Shown: one piece after another, positions 25,505 to 34,818 of the stretch
Numbering within the stretch: the stretch's first letter is position 1
How the letters are laid out: every line of letters starts with the position of its first letter
Assembly (NCBI RefSeq): GCF_001687325.1
Contig: NZ_LZRD01000006.1
Span: 1-64,000, forward strand
Direction: 5' to 3'
Origin: Streptomyces sp. PTY087I2
GTDB lineage: Bacteria; Actinomycetota; Actinomycetes; Streptomycetales; Streptomycetaceae
Length of the DNA: 64,000 bases
Program-made: the position numbers and the translations under genes
The notes under the pieces: model-generated
What the model was told of the DNA's origin: nothing
Seen by the model: only the letters and a program-made list of their open reading frames with translations
Database searches by the model: none

Positions 25505-26239
25505 ATGACGCCGCAGCGACTCGAACCCATGCCCGGCGACTGGCAGCGAGCCCTGGCCGTGGTCGCCCACCCCGACGACCTGGAGTACGGCGCGGCCGCC
25601 GCCGTGGCCGAGTGGACCGACGGCGGGCGCGAGGTCGTCTACCTCCTCGCCAGCCGGGGCGAGGCCGGGATCGACACCCTGCCGCCCGAGGAGTGCGCAC
25701 CGGTGCGCGAGCGGGAGCAGCGGGCGAGCGCCGCCGTCGTCGGCGTACACACCGTGGAGTTCCTGGACCACCGCGACGGCGTCATCGAGTACGGCACCGG
25801 GCTGCGCCGCGACATCGCCGCGGCCATCCGCCGCCACCGCCCTGAACTGGTCGTCACCCTCAACCACCGGGACACCTGGGGCGGGGCCGCCTGGAACACC
25901 CCCGACCACCGTGCGGTCGGGCGCGCCACCCTGGACGCCGTCGCCGACGCGGGCAACCGCTGGATCTTCCCGGAACTCGGCGAGCAGGGACTCCAGCCGT
26001 GGAACGGGGTGCGCTGGATCGCCGTGGCGGGCAGCGACCGGCCCACCCACGCGGTCGACGCGACAGCCGGTCTCGAACGCTCGGTCCGGTCGCTGCTGGA
26101 GCACCGGACGTATATCGAGGTGCTGACCCAGGAGGACCCGGAGCGGTACTGCCGGACCTTCCTCACGGGCATGGCCGAGGCCGCCGCCGAGCGGTTCGGC
26201 GGCCGGCCCGCGGTCGCCTTCGAGGTCTTCGCCCAGTAA
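25505..26239 (+). CDS. PIG-L family deacetylase
   Basis: A 244-residue LmbE/PIG-L fold hydrolase with the zinc motif AHPDD near the N-terminus and the downstream NTPDHRAVG that supplies a further His. Relatives include MshB and Bca, which deacetylate N-acetylglucosamine adducts in mycothiol metabolism, but the family is broad and this copy stands alone. It is divergent from the rhodanese gene over 72 bases. A thiol-metabolism link is only a guess from that neighbour. Confidence 0.88.
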   Translation: MTPQRLEPMPGDWQRALAVVAHPDDLEYGAAAAVAEWTDGGREVVYLLASRGEAGIDTLPPEECAPVREREQRASAAVVGVHTVEFLDHRDGVIEYGTGLRRDIAAAIRRHRPELVVTLNHRDTWGGAAWNTPDHRAVGRATLDAVADAGNRWIFPELGEQGLQPWNGVRWIAVAGSDRPTHAVDATAGLERSVRSLLEHRTYIEVLTQEDPERYCRTFLTGMAEAAAERFGGRPAVAFEVFAQ

Positions 26240-26265
26240 GGCGCGTCGTCCCGTCCGTTGCCCTG

Positions 26266-26300
26266 TTGACAAAACGGCTTGCCGATTCTGCAATGGCCCG
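26266..26300 (+). promoter_or_regulatory. Leaderless-type promoter of the XRE-cupin gene
   Basis: TTGACA (26266-26271), a 17-base spacer, then TGCAAT (26289-26294). The ATG at 26301 begins seven bases after the -10 box and no Shine-Dalgarno site exists, so transcription probably starts at or near the initiation codon. Confidence 0.65.
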
Positions 26301-26900
26301 ATGAAGGAACACGACCGGGACGATCCGGAACTGGAGTCCGTCCTCTCCGGTGTCGGCCCCCGACTGCGCCGGCTGCGCAAGGACCGCGGTGTCACCCTCG
26401 CCGCCCTCTCCGCCGCCACCGGTATCTCCGTCTCCACGCTCTCCCGGCTGGAGTCCGGCGGCCGCCGCCCCAGCCTCGAACTGATGCTGCCGATCGCCCG
26501 CGCCCACGAGGTGCCGCTCGACGACCTCGTGGGTGCCGCACCGGTCGGCGACCCCCGGGTGCGGGCCAAGCCGATCGTGCAGCACGGCCGGACCATGCTG
26601 CCGCTGACCGCCCGGCCCGGCGGCCTCCAGGCGTACAAGCTGATCCAGGAGCCGGGCAGCGGCGGCCCGCCCGAACAGCGCACGCACGAGGGGTACGAGT
26701 GGCTGTTCGTGCTCTCCGGGAAGCTGCGGCTGCTGCTGGCCGAACACGATCTGGTGCTGGAGCCGGGGGAGGCCGCCGAGTTCGACACCCGGCTTCCGCA
26801 CTGGTTCGGCCCGGCCGAGGACGAGAGGGTGGAGTTCCTCAGCCTCTTCGGTCCGCAGGGCGAGCGCATGCACGTACGGGCGAAGCCCAAGCGGGCCTGA
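26301..26900 (+). CDS. XRE-family regulator with C-terminal cupin domain
   Basis: A 199-residue regulator. A helix-turn-helix of the XRE type occupies about 15-70 (RKDRGVTLAALSAATGIS, then STLSRLESGGRRPSLE). A cupin sensor domain follows at about 105-185, with EQRTHEGYEWLFVLSGKLRL and PHWFGPA. Such proteins bind a small molecule in the cupin barrel and repress or activate nearby metabolic genes. The likely targets are the PIG-L gene upstream or the acyl-CoA dehydrogenase operon downstream, unproven. The promoter geometry suggests a leaderless mRNA. Confidence 0.9.
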   Translation: MKEHDRDDPELESVLSGVGPRLRRLRKDRGVTLAALSAATGISVSTLSRLESGGRRPSLELMLPIARAHEVPLDDLVGAAPVGDPRVRAKPIVQHGRTMLPLTARPGGLQAYKLIQEPGSGGPPEQRTHEGYEWLFVLSGKLRLLLAEHDLVLEPGEAAEFDTRLPHWFGPAEDERVEFLSLFGPQGERMHVRAKPKRA

Positions 26901-26946
26901 CGTCCGAAGCCTTCCCGGGCCGGGGGCGAGGTGTTCCCAGATCGGC

Positions 26947-26963
26947 AAGCGACCGCTTAGTAT
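26947..26963 (+). promoter_or_regulatory. Promoter with overlapping palindromic site before the acyl-CoA dehydrogenase operon
   Basis: A palindrome AAGCG-AC-CGCTT (26947-26958) runs directly into a -10-like TAGTAT (26958-26963), about 66 bases before the first start codon. The arrangement suits a TetR-type repressor that blocks the promoter. Confidence 0.45.
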
Positions 26964-27029
26964 GCGCCGGAGCAGTGGTAATGCCGACCGCTTCGGCGGT
27001 TGACGCCGACAGTGTTGTGGAGGCCCCTC

Positions 27030-27995
27030 ATGCAGGCATGGCGAGTGCACCGGAACGGCGAGCCGGGCGAGGTGATGCGGCTGGAGGAGACGGACCGGCC
27101 CACGCCCGGCGACGGGCAGGTGCTCGTCGAGGTCCGCGCGGCGAACGTCAACTTCCCCGACGCCCTGCTCTGCCGGGGCCAGTACCAGGTGCGGCCGCCG
27201 CTGCCGTTCACCCCGGGCGTCGAGGTGTGCGGCACCACCGAGGACGGGCGGCGCGTCCTCGCCACCCCCGCCCTGCCCCACGGCGGCTTCGCCGACTACG
27301 TCGTCGCGGACGAGGCGGCCCTGCTGCCCGCCCCCGACGCCCTGGACGACGCCGAAGCGGCCGCCCTGCACATCGGCTACCAGACCGGCTGGTTCGGCCT
27401 GCACCGCCGCGCGAACCTCCGGCCCGGCGAGACCCTGCTCGTCCACGCGGCGGCCGGCGGCGTCGGCAGCGCCGCCGTCCAGCTCGGCAAGGCCGCGGGC
27501 GCGAAGGTCATCGGTGTCGTCGGCGGCCCCGACAAGGCGGCCGTCGCCCGCGAGCTCGGCTGCGACCTGGTCGTCGACCGGCGGAGCGAGGACATCGTCG
27601 CCGCCGTGAAGGAAGCCACCGGCGGGCGCGGCGCGGACGTCGTCTACGACCCGGTCGGCGGCGAGGCCTACGCCAAGTCCACCAAGTGCGTCGCCTTCGA
27701 GGGGCGCATCCTCGTCGTCGGCTTCGCCGGCGGCGTCATCCCCACCCCGGCCCTCAACCACGCCCTCGTGAAGAACTACTCGGTCGTCGGACTCCACTGG
27801 GGCCTCTACAACACCAAGGACCCGGCCGCCGTCCGCGCCTGCCACGACGAGCTGACCAAGCTCACCGAGCAGGGCATCGTCAAACCCCTGATCAGCGAGC
27901 GTGTCGCCATGGCCGGGGCCGCCGACGCCGTCCAGCGCGTCGCCGACGGCACCAGCACCGGCCGCATCGTCGTCCTGCCCGGAGGCGCCCGATGA
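27030..27995 (+). CDS. Zinc-independent quinone oxidoreductase (MDR superfamily)
   Basis: A 321-residue medium-chain dehydrogenase/reductase of the NADPH:quinone oxidoreductase subgroup. Blocks include NVNFPDALLCRGQYQ, FTPGVEVCG and the nucleotide-binding AAAGGVGSAAVQLGKAAGA. The catalytic zinc ligands of alcohol dehydrogenases are absent. It reduces quinones or enoyl substrates with NADPH. The ATG at 27030 has GGAGG seven bases upstream. Its stop overlaps the next gene's ATG, so it is co-translated with the acyl-CoA dehydrogenases and probably acts in the same fatty-acid or branched-acid pathway. Confidence 0.9.
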   Translation: MQAWRVHRNGEPGEVMRLEETDRPTPGDGQVLVEVRAANVNFPDALLCRGQYQVRPPLPFTPGVEVCGTTEDGRRVLATPALPHGGFADYVVADEAALLPAPDALDDAEAAALHIGYQTGWFGLHRRANLRPGETLLVHAAAGGVGSAAVQLGKAAGAKVIGVVGGPDKAAVARELGCDLVVDRRSEDIVAAVKEATGGRGADVVYDPVGGEAYAKSTKCVAFEGRILVVGFAGGVIPTPALNHALVKNYSVVGLHWGLYNTKDPAAVRACHDELTKLTEQGIVKPLISERVAMAGAADAVQRVADGTSTGRIVVLPGGAR

Positions 27996-29185
27996 GCCCC
28001 GCCGTGGACGCCGCAGAGGTCCGCCGCCGCACCCGCGAGCTGCTCGCCGCGCACCCGCCCGCCACCACCGGCCGCACCGACTTCCTCAAGGCCCGCTTCG
28101 ACGCCGGCCTCGCCTGGGTCCACTACCCGGTGGGCCTCGGGGGGCTCGATGCGCCCCGCTCCCTCCAGCAGGTCGCCGACGCCGAACTCGCCGCCGCCGA
28201 CGCGCCGGACAACGACCCGCGCCGCATCGGCATCGGCCTCGGCATGGCCGCCCCGACCATCCTCGGCTTCGGCACCGACGAGCAGAAGCGCCGCTTCCTG
28301 CGCCCGCTCTGGGTGGGCGAGGAGGTCTGGTGCCAGCTGTTCAGCGAGCCGGGCGCCGGATCCGACCTCGCGGCCCTCGCCACCCGGGCCGTCCAGGACG
28401 AGACCGGCGACTGGATCGTGGACGGGCAGAAGGTCTGGACGTCCAGCGCCCATCTGGCCCGCTGGGCGATCCTCATCGCCCGCACCGACCCGGACCTGCC
28501 CAAGCACCGGGGCATCAGCTACTTCATCTGCGACATGACCGACCCCGGCGTGGAGGTCAGGCCGCTGCGCCAGATCACCGGCGAGGCCGAGTTCAACGAG
28601 GTCTTCCTCACCGGCGTACGGATCCCCGACAGCCACCGGCTCGGGCCCGTCGGCGAGGGCTGGAAGGTCGCCCAGACCACTCTGATGAACGAGCGCGTCT
28701 CCATCGGCGGCTCCCGCATCCCCCGCGAGGGCGGCATGATCGGCCCGGTCGCGAAGACCTGGCGCGAACGCCCCGAACTGCGCACCCCCGACACCCACCA
28801 GCGCCTGCTGACCCTCTGGGTGGAGGCCGAGGTCGCCCGGCTCACCGGCGAGCGGCTGCGCCAGCAGCTCGTCGCCGGACAGCCCGGACCCGAGGGCTCG
28901 GGCATGAAGCTCGCCTTCGCCCGCCTCAACCAGGAGATCAGCGGCCTGGAGGTCGAACTTCTCGGCGACGAGGGCCTGTTGTACAGCGACTGGACCATGG
29001 TCCGGCCGGAACTGGTCGACTTCACCGGACGGGACGCCGGCTACCGCTATCTCCGCTCCAAGGGCAACTCCATCGAGGGCGGCACCAGCGAGGTCCTGCT
29101 GAACATCGTGGCCGAACGCGTCCTCGGGCTGCCCGCCGAACCCCGTAACGACAAGGACGTCGCCTGGAAGGACCTGAGCCGATGA
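27992..29185 (+). CDS. Acyl-CoA dehydrogenase (first of pair)
   Basis: A 397-residue flavoprotein. Characteristic blocks are QLFSEPGAGSDLAALATRA, the FAD-site QKVWTSSAHLARWAI, and near the C-terminus SKGNSIEGGTSEVLLNIVAERVLGLP. It removes hydrogen from the alpha-beta bond of an acyl-CoA and passes electrons to ETF. The ATG (27992) overlaps the preceding stop by four bases and its stop overlaps the next ATG likewise. Paired, coupled acyl-CoA dehydrogenases often form heteromers in actinobacteria acting on unusual acyl chains such as sterol side chains. Confidence 0.92.
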   Translation: MSPAVDAAEVRRRTRELLAAHPPATTGRTDFLKARFDAGLAWVHYPVGLGGLDAPRSLQQVADAELAAADAPDNDPRRIGIGLGMAAPTILGFGTDEQKRRFLRPLWVGEEVWCQLFSEPGAGSDLAALATRAVQDETGDWIVDGQKVWTSSAHLARWAILIARTDPDLPKHRGISYFICDMTDPGVEVRPLRQITGEAEFNEVFLTGVRIPDSHRLGPVGEGWKVAQTTLMNERVSIGGSRIPREGGMIGPVAKTWRERPELRTPDTHQRLLTLWVEAEVARLTGERLRQQLVAGQPGPEGSGMKLAFARLNQEISGLEVELLGDEGLLYSDWTMVRPELVDFTGRDAGYRYLRSKGNSIEGGTSEVLLNIVAERVLGLPAEPRNDKDVAWKDLSR

Positions 29186-30315
29186 CCGCGCCCAGCCAGA
29201 CCACCGCCACCCAGCCTCCCGCCACCCCCGACCTGCTCTACTCGCAGGACGAGGAGGATCTGCGCTCCGCCGTGCGCGCCCTCCTCGCCGACCGGGCCGA
29301 CGCGCCGACGGTGATCGCCGCCACCGAGTCCGACACGCCGTACGACCCGCGGCTGTGGTCCTCGCTGGCTTGCGACATCGGCGCGGCCGGACTCCTCGTC
29401 CCCGAGAAGCTCGGCGGCCAGGGCGCGTCCCACCGCGAGGCCGCCGTGGTCCTGGAGGAGCTGGGCCGCAGCGTCGCCCCCGCCCCCTACCTGACCAGCT
29501 CCGTCGTGGCCACCGAGACCCTGCTCGCGCTCGGCGCCGAGGACGGACCGGCCGCCGCGCTCCTCGGTGAACTCGCCTCCGGCGCCCGTACGGCCGTGCT
29601 CGCCGTGCCCTTCGCGACCCCGCCCGCCGGGGCGGGACCGGTCCTCGCCGCGCTCGACGGAACGGTCCGGGGCATCGCCGACGCGGCGGCCGCCGATGTG
29701 CTGCTGGTGCCGACCGCCGAAGGGCTGTACGCGGTCGAGGCCTCGGGCCCCGGCGTCACCGTCGAAGCGCTCGTCCCGCTCGACCTGACCCGCCCGCTCG
29801 CCGCCGTCACTTTGGCCGGGGCGGCCGGGACCCTGCTGGCCGACGCGGACGCCGGGGCCACCGCCGTACGGCGCGGACTGCTCGCCGGGGCCGGACTGCT
29901 CGCCTCCGAACAGCTCGGGATCGCCGAGTGGTGTCTGACCGAGACCGTCCGCCACACCCGCGAACGCCACCAGTTCAACCGGCCGGTCGGATCGTTCCAG
30001 GCGCTCAAGCACCGGATGGCACACCTCTGGCTGGAGGTCGTCTCGGCCCGCGCCGCCGCCCGCAACGCCGCCGACGCGCTCGCCACCGGCAGCCCCGACG
30101 CCCCGCTCGCCGTCGCGGTGGCCCAGGCGTACTGCTCGGGCGTCGCCGTGCACGCCGCCGAGGAGTGCGTCCAGCTGCACGGCGGGATCGGCATGACCTG
30201 GGAGCACCCGGCGCACCTGTACCTCAAGCGCGCCAAGGCGGACTCGATCGCGTACGGCACGGCGGGCAGCCATCGTCAGGCCGTCGCGGAGCTGGCGGAA
30301 CTCCCGGCTCCGTAG
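29182..30315 (+). CDS. Acyl-CoA dehydrogenase (second of pair)
   Basis: A 377-residue acyl-CoA dehydrogenase-family protein. It has an N-terminal helical domain (DEEDLRSAVRALLADRA), a divergent middle domain with little of the usual FAD-binding EPGAGSD motif, and a conserved C-terminus with RHQFNRPVGSFQALKHRMA and QLHGGIGMTWEHPAHLYLKRAK. The weaker middle domain compared with its partner fits an asymmetric alpha2beta2 arrangement in which one subunit holds most of the flavin site. It is the last gene of a three-gene operon with ATGA junctions. Confidence 0.9.
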   Translation: MTAPSQTTATQPPATPDLLYSQDEEDLRSAVRALLADRADAPTVIAATESDTPYDPRLWSSLACDIGAAGLLVPEKLGGQGASHREAAVVLEELGRSVAPAPYLTSSVVATETLLALGAEDGPAAALLGELASGARTAVLAVPFATPPAGAGPVLAALDGTVRGIADAAAADVLLVPTAEGLYAVEASGPGVTVEALVPLDLTRPLAAVTLAGAAGTLLADADAGATAVRRGLLAGAGLLASEQLGIAEWCLTETVRHTRERHQFNRPVGSFQALKHRMAHLWLEVVSARAAARNAADALATGSPDAPLAVAVAQAYCSGVAVHAAEECVQLHGGIGMTWEHPAHLYLKRAKADSIAYGTAGSHRQAVAELAELPAP

Positions 30316-30460
30316 CGCTCGACCGCCTTCCGAGGCGCCGGTCGGCTCGTCCATTGCGGTGGTGTGCGCGTGCGAGGCGACCCGTTCCGCCCCGGTGGGC
30401 GTTTGTCCGTGGGGCGCGAGCGCGCTCGGGCAGACGACCGACAAGGGTGTGAGGCAGGCG

Positions 30461-30976
30461 ATGACGGACATGGATCGCAGGAGGGTTCTTCAGCTGACCT
30501 CGGCGGCGACCGTCGCCGGGGGACTGGCCGTCGGGGCGGGCGGGGCCGCCCACGCGGCGCGCAGGGCGGACCGCCGGATCGTTCTGACCGGCAGGCGTAC
30601 GGGGGCGAACATCCCGGACGTCCTCACGGCCGGCGTCCCGTACTTCGTCCGGTACGACCTGTCGGACGCACAGGGCGACAGCGTGGGCACCGAGAACGCG
30701 CACTGCCTGCCCGTTTCCGTGGGGCTGGACGGTTCGTCCGTCCTGGCGACGCTGGTGCTCAGCCTCGACGACGGCCTGATCACGGCTGCCACGGTCTTCC
30801 AGCGGCCGCTGCCCGCCGTCACCGAGTCCCCGGTGAACGCCCAACCGTGGTCCCACGTCTTCGCTGTCACCGGAGGGACGGGGGCCCACGCCGGCGCGGT
30901 CGGCTCGATCACGATCGACCACCCGACGCGGGACGAGGACGTACTCACCATCGAGTTGGCCGACGCCTCGCTCTAG
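30461..30976 (+). CDS. Tat-exported allene-oxide-cyclase/dirigent-barrel-like protein
   Basis: A 171-residue protein with a twin-arginine-type signal near the start (DRRRVLQLTSAATVAGG) and an Ala-rich cleavage region. The mature part is beta-rich: YFVRYDLSDAQGDSVGTENAHCLP, then VFAVTGGTGAHAGAVGSI and DVLTIEL. This resembles the allene oxide cyclase/dirigent barrel, whose GGTGxY-like turn and closing strand it shares. Its activity is unknown. The start codon is taken as ATG 30461 after GAGGCAGG; ATG 30470 is possible. A strong terminator follows. Confidence 0.7.
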   Translation: MTDMDRRRVLQLTSAATVAGGLAVGAGGAAHAARRADRRIVLTGRRTGANIPDVLTAGVPYFVRYDLSDAQGDSVGTENAHCLPVSVGLDGSSVLATLVLSLDDGLITAATVFQRPLPAVTESPVNAQPWSHVFAVTGGTGAHAGAVGSITIDHPTRDEDVLTIELADASL

Positions 30977-31016
30977 GCGGGCGCGGCCGCCGCGGGAGTC
31001 CATCCTCGGTCGTACC

Positions 31017-31070
31017 GGCCCTGGTACGCCCCGTCTCGTCTGTCGAGGCGGGGTGTACCAGGGCCTTTTT
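31017..31070 (+). terminator. Rho-independent terminator with U tract
   Basis: A 22-bp stem (31017-31038 with 31044-31065, two mismatches that can pair as G-U) with a 5-base loop, followed by TTTTT at 31066-31070. It is the only classical U-tailed terminator noticed in the window. The island begins at the next base. Confidence 0.9.
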
Positions 31071-31081
31071 ACGTGCTGTTT
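31071..31081 (+). repeat. Left direct repeat of the island (candidate att core)
   Basis: ACGTGCTGTTT, identical to 37918-37928. A second short match, GCTGTTC, follows both copies (31087 and 37937) at slightly different spacing. Confidence 0.45.
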
Positions 31082-31287
31082 GACCCGCTGTTCCACCCAA
31101 GCCGCTTCGCCTCAGGTCATACGCTTCGGTTGTTCAATGCACTGCGAACTTTTGAGCCGCGATGGCTTACCCATAAGGCAACGGTGAGTTGCGGATGCAA
31201 GGGACCTTCGGATGAGTGCCCTTGTGTGAGGCCTGTACGTCTCACCGCCAATCGTGCACGAACTCGTTAGGCCCCAGCGCCAGGAAC

Positions 31288-34200
31288 TTAGCCGCATTTG
31301 GTGTGGTAGGGGAGCATGGACAGGTGTTTCTGCCACTGCGAACGGGTCGGGGTGTCGGTGTTGGTACAGATCTGTCGGACGCTTTCGTCTACTGCCAATG
31401 GCCACAGCCGAACTGTGTTGTCCTGTCCACCAGTGGCGAGGATCTGGCTGTTGGGGAGGTAAGCCAGTGATGTGATTTCTGCGGGGCTGATGGCAAGGGG
31501 ATGGTCGATTTCGGCAGGGCGAGCCGGGTCTGTTACGTCCCACAGGCGTACGCCGTCGCCGCTGGTGGCGAGAGTGCGCCCGTCGGGGCTGAAAGCCAGG
31601 TCAGTGACACGGGTGGTGTAGCCGCTCAGCGGCGGCCCGAGGAGCGTGGGGTGATTGTGGTCGGAGATGTTCCATAGCTTGACGTCGCCGTCTCCTGGGC
31701 CGCCGCTGACGCCAGCTGAACTGACTGTCGCGAGAGTGTCCCCGTCCGGGCTGAGCGCCATCCACCTTGCGCCGCCGGTGATAGGCGGCCCGGAGCGGAC
31801 CGGATGTTCCGGATCGGTCACGTCCCACAACTGCACCGTGTTGGACGTATAGCGACCGGCAACGGCGAGGGTATGTCCGTCGGCACTGAAAACAAGGCTG
31901 GCCTGCGCCCAGTTGCTCGCGCTGTCACCGTCCGCGGTGATCGGCTCGCCGCGCAGCCGGGGACGGGCGGGTTCTGACACGTCCCACAGCCTCACGCTGT
32001 TGTCACCACCGACCACACCTGTGGCGGTGGCGGTGGCGAGGGTCTGTCCGTCAGGGCTGAACGCCACCGACACGACGCCAGCTCCGATGCTGGCGGAGAT
32101 TTGCGAGAGGACGGCAGGCTTGGTCGGCTCTTCAAGGTTCCAGAGGATCACCCGTCTCTCGCCGTTGGCAACGGTGGCGAGGGTGCGGCCGTCAGGGCTG
32201 AACGCCAGCGATATCACGGGGCCGCTGAAATCTTTGATCATGCTGAGGGGAACGGGGTGCGCTGGATCCGAGGTGCTCCACAGCCACACGGTGTTGTCAT
32301 TTGCGGCAGAGGCGAGAATGTGGCCGTTAGGAGCGGGCACGGTTGAGCTGACGGCTTCGGTGTGTCCGGTGAGTAGAGCTGTGGGCAGGTGCCACAGTTG
32401 TACCGTTTGGTCACCGTTGGCGGTAGCGAATGTGAGACCGTCCCGGGCGAACGACATGGCTGTCGTGGAGTGGCCCGCCAGGGGTGAGGCCATGGACTTC
32501 GGATGGGCAGGGTCGGCGATGTTCCACAGCCGGAGAGTCCGTTCTCCGTCGGGGGCGGCGAGGATGCGGCCGTCCGCGCTCAGCGCCATTGCGCTGCCTC
32601 CGCCAAGAAAACTTGTCACAGGATTGCCCAACGCGACCACGTGCTCCGGGTCAGTCACATTCAGGAGGTGGACGGTGCCGCCGTCGCCGATGGCGAGTGT
32701 GCGGCCGTCGGGTGTGAACGTCGCGGTACCGACAGCGGTCCAGATCTTGCCGCGCAAGACAGGTTGGGCGGGGTCCGTGACGTTCCACATCCGCGCGCCG
32801 TCGTTGACGGAAGACGTCACGAGTGACCGGCCGTCCGGGCTCCACGTGACGACGTTGACTGCGGACGCGTGGCTGAGGGGGTGGCCTAGCGGGACCGGGT
32901 TGGCCGGATCCTTCACATCCCATAGTTGCTCCTCCCAGTAGGTGTCGCCGCCGGTTGCCAGCGTGTGCCCGTCAGGGCTGAACGCCAGAGGGCTGCCGCC
33001 GTCGCTATGGGGGAGGGCCGCGCCGAGCGCGCGGGGACTGGCCGGGTCGGTGACGTCCCACAGCCGTACTCCCGTATTTCCAGGTACCGGGCCGGATGAC
33101 GTGGCGAGTGTGTCTCCATCGGGGCTGAACACCATCCAGGTGGCGCCAGGAACTCGGAGGGGGGTACCAAGCAGCACGGGGCGCGTCGGATCCGTCATAT
33201 CCCAGAAGCGCACTATGCCTGTGTCTTTGGCATCGTCGTGGCCAGCGGCGGCGAGCGTGCGGCCATCGGGGCTGAAAGCCACCTCGCTGACGCTGGAGGA
33301 GAATGCGTTCAGGACGGTGGGAAGCGGCTTGTTCGCGTCTTCGACCAAACGCGTGTAGCGGTCTGCGGTGGGATTCAGTCGATATGCCTCGATGTCTGCC
33401 CTGGCCGCGAGTGAGGGATCGGTAGCGTGTAGCTGGTCCGCTCGCGCGGTGACTTGGCTGATCAGTGCGGTCTGCTGCTGAGTTTGGGCGAGGTCGCGCT
33501 GGTGGAAGGCGAATGCCCCCGTCATCACGGCGGCAAGAATGAGCGCTGTGACAGCGATGCGGCCTGTACGGAACTGCCGGGCGTACCCGTCGGCCTCACG
33601 GAGGGTTGCGGCGAACTTTACGTCCCCGGGCCGGGGAGCGGTTGCGGTGACTTCGAGGCGGTTCGGCTCGGGGGCGACCAGGCGGAAGCCCTTACGGCGA
33701 GCAGCGAGCAGCTTTGCGTCCAGGCCAGCGACCCTGAGCAGGCGGCCGTCCGTATCGAGAGCGCCGGTCACCACGGTGCGCGGGCGCAGCCCGTAGAAGA
33801 CATCTCGGAGCCGGCCCGCTCCTGGCCGGCGCCGCAGCAGCGCTCGAAGGCCGAGTGCGAAGGCTACGCCGAGGGAAGGCCCCTCGATCTGTTCCGGGGG
33901 CGAGGGTTCGTCGGACAGGACGATCCGCCACACTACGCAGCGGTCTTCGGACTGCGTGCCACCGGCCAGGTGCCAGGCCGTGCCCATCGCGGAGGCGAAC
34001 TGGGCGTTCGGGCTGCGCACCCCGTCCATCGTTCGCGGGTCGGGATACAGTCCTGCCGGTCCCGGGGGAAACTCTCTCAGTTCCAGAATGCCAGTGGCGC
34101 CTTCGGCGGCCGGGCTCTCTCCGTTCTGTCCGGGTGAGCGGCCGAAGACCACTGGTACCCGCACGACGGGTCCCCTGCGCGGTGCTGTGCCCGCCATCAT

Positions 34201-34818
34201 GAGCGTGGAGATCACCAGAAGTCCCTCGGCAGCCCGCGACGACCCGGCCGGAGACGCGGTATGGCGCAACTGCTGACTCCGTTGCAGGAGAGCGTCGACT
34301 CTGCCTGCGAGGCGGGGCGAGAGTTGGGCGATCCCCTCGCCAGACGGCTGTGCCGGCCCGGGGGCGGCTTGGGGGCACAGCAGCCCACTGCCTTCCCACG
34401 CCGCGAGCAGTCGCCGGAGCGAGCCGTCGTATTCCTCGGCATCGCCTTTGGACGGAACCAGCGCCCTGGCGAGGAGGAAGGGATGGTCGGCTCTCGCCGA
34501 TTCCGTGTGTTTATGGTCTGGTGTATTCGCCGCGAGCCAGTCGCGTAGTTCCTCGGCTCCATGACTGCCGAGCCACGCAGGATCGTCACGAACCGCTTCA
34601 CTGCAGCAGTTCCACCACAGTGCTGACTCACCCAGCAATTCCCGGACTGAGGCCTGCGGGCCTGATGCCTGCTCCAGCACTTTTTCGACCATGGTCCGAG
34701 CCGTGTAGCTGCCGCGAATTCTCGACAAACGCCAACCCGTTCGATGTCGCTCCGAGGTTCGCGCGGGAGCTACATCCTGGCTACCCGCGTGATGCCCAGG
34801 ACCCGCTGCCCCGGTCAC
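31288..34818 (-). CDS. Lon-protease-like domain, membrane segment and fourteen WD40 repeats in one protein
   Basis: An 1176-residue protein of unknown function. Residues about 43-210 are helical. Residues about 215-390 resemble the Lon (S16) proteolytic domain: EGPSLGVAFALGL aligns with the catalytic-Ser loop (Ser315), and TGALDTDGRLLRVAGLDAKLLAA with the catalytic-Lys region (Lys369). A single hydrophobic segment lies at about 421-437, then a short helical linker. Fourteen WD40 units follow (FSPDGRTLA ... LWDVTDPARP style), enough for two seven-bladed propellers. No Lon AAA+ ATPase is present. GTG 34818 is chosen because it forms a GTGA overlap and has AGGA upstream; ATG 34692 has no ribosome site. 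Composition differs from neighbours. Confidence 0.85.
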   Translation of the reverse strand: MTGAAGPGHHAGSQDVAPARTSERHRTGWRLSRIRGSYTARTMVEKVLEQASGPQASVRELLGESALWWNCCSEAVRDDPAWLGSHGAEELRDWLAANTPDHKHTESARADHPFLLARALVPSKGDAEEYDGSLRRLLAAWEGSGLLCPQAAPGPAQPSGEGIAQLSPRLAGRVDALLQRSQQLRHTASPAGSSRAAEGLLVISTLMMAGTAPRRGPVVRVPVVFGRSPGQNGESPAAEGATGILELREFPPGPAGLYPDPRTMDGVRSPNAQFASAMGTAWHLAGGTQSEDRCVVWRIVLSDEPSPPEQIEGPSLGVAFALGLRALLRRRPGAGRLRDVFYGLRPRTVVTGALDTDGRLLRVAGLDAKLLAARRKGFRLVAPEPNRLEVTATAPRPGDVKFAATLREADGYARQFRTGRIAVTALILAAVMTGAFAFHQRDLAQTQQQTALISQVTARADQLHATDPSLAARADIEAYRLNPTADRYTRLVEDANKPLPTVLNAFSSSVSEVAFSPDGRTLAAAGHDDAKDTGIVRFWDMTDPTRPVLLGTPLRVPGATWMVFSPDGDTLATSSGPVPGNTGVRLWDVTDPASPRALGAALPHSDGGSPLAFSPDGHTLATGGDTYWEEQLWDVKDPANPVPLGHPLSHASAVNVVTWSPDGRSLVTSSVNDGARMWNVTDPAQPVLRGKIWTAVGTATFTPDGRTLAIGDGGTVHLLNVTDPEHVVALGNPVTSFLGGGSAMALSADGRILAAPDGERTLRLWNIADPAHPKSMASPLAGHSTTAMSFARDGLTFATANGDQTVQLWHLPTALLTGHTEAVSSTVPAPNGHILASAANDNTVWLWSTSDPAHPVPLSMIKDFSGPVISLAFSPDGRTLATVANGERRVILWNLEEPTKPAVLSQISASIGAGVVSVAFSPDGQTLATATATGVVGGDNSVRLWDVSEPARPRLRGEPITADGDSASNWAQASLVFSADGHTLAVAGRYTSNTVQLWDVTDPEHPVRSGPPITGGARWMALSPDGDTLATVSSAGVSGGPGDGDVKLWNISDHNHPTLLGPPLSGYTTRVTDLAFSPDGRTLATSGDGVRLWDVTDPARPAEIDHPLAISPAEITSLAYLPNSQILATGGQDNTVRLWPLAVDESVRQICTNTDTPTRSQWQKHLSMLPYHTKCG

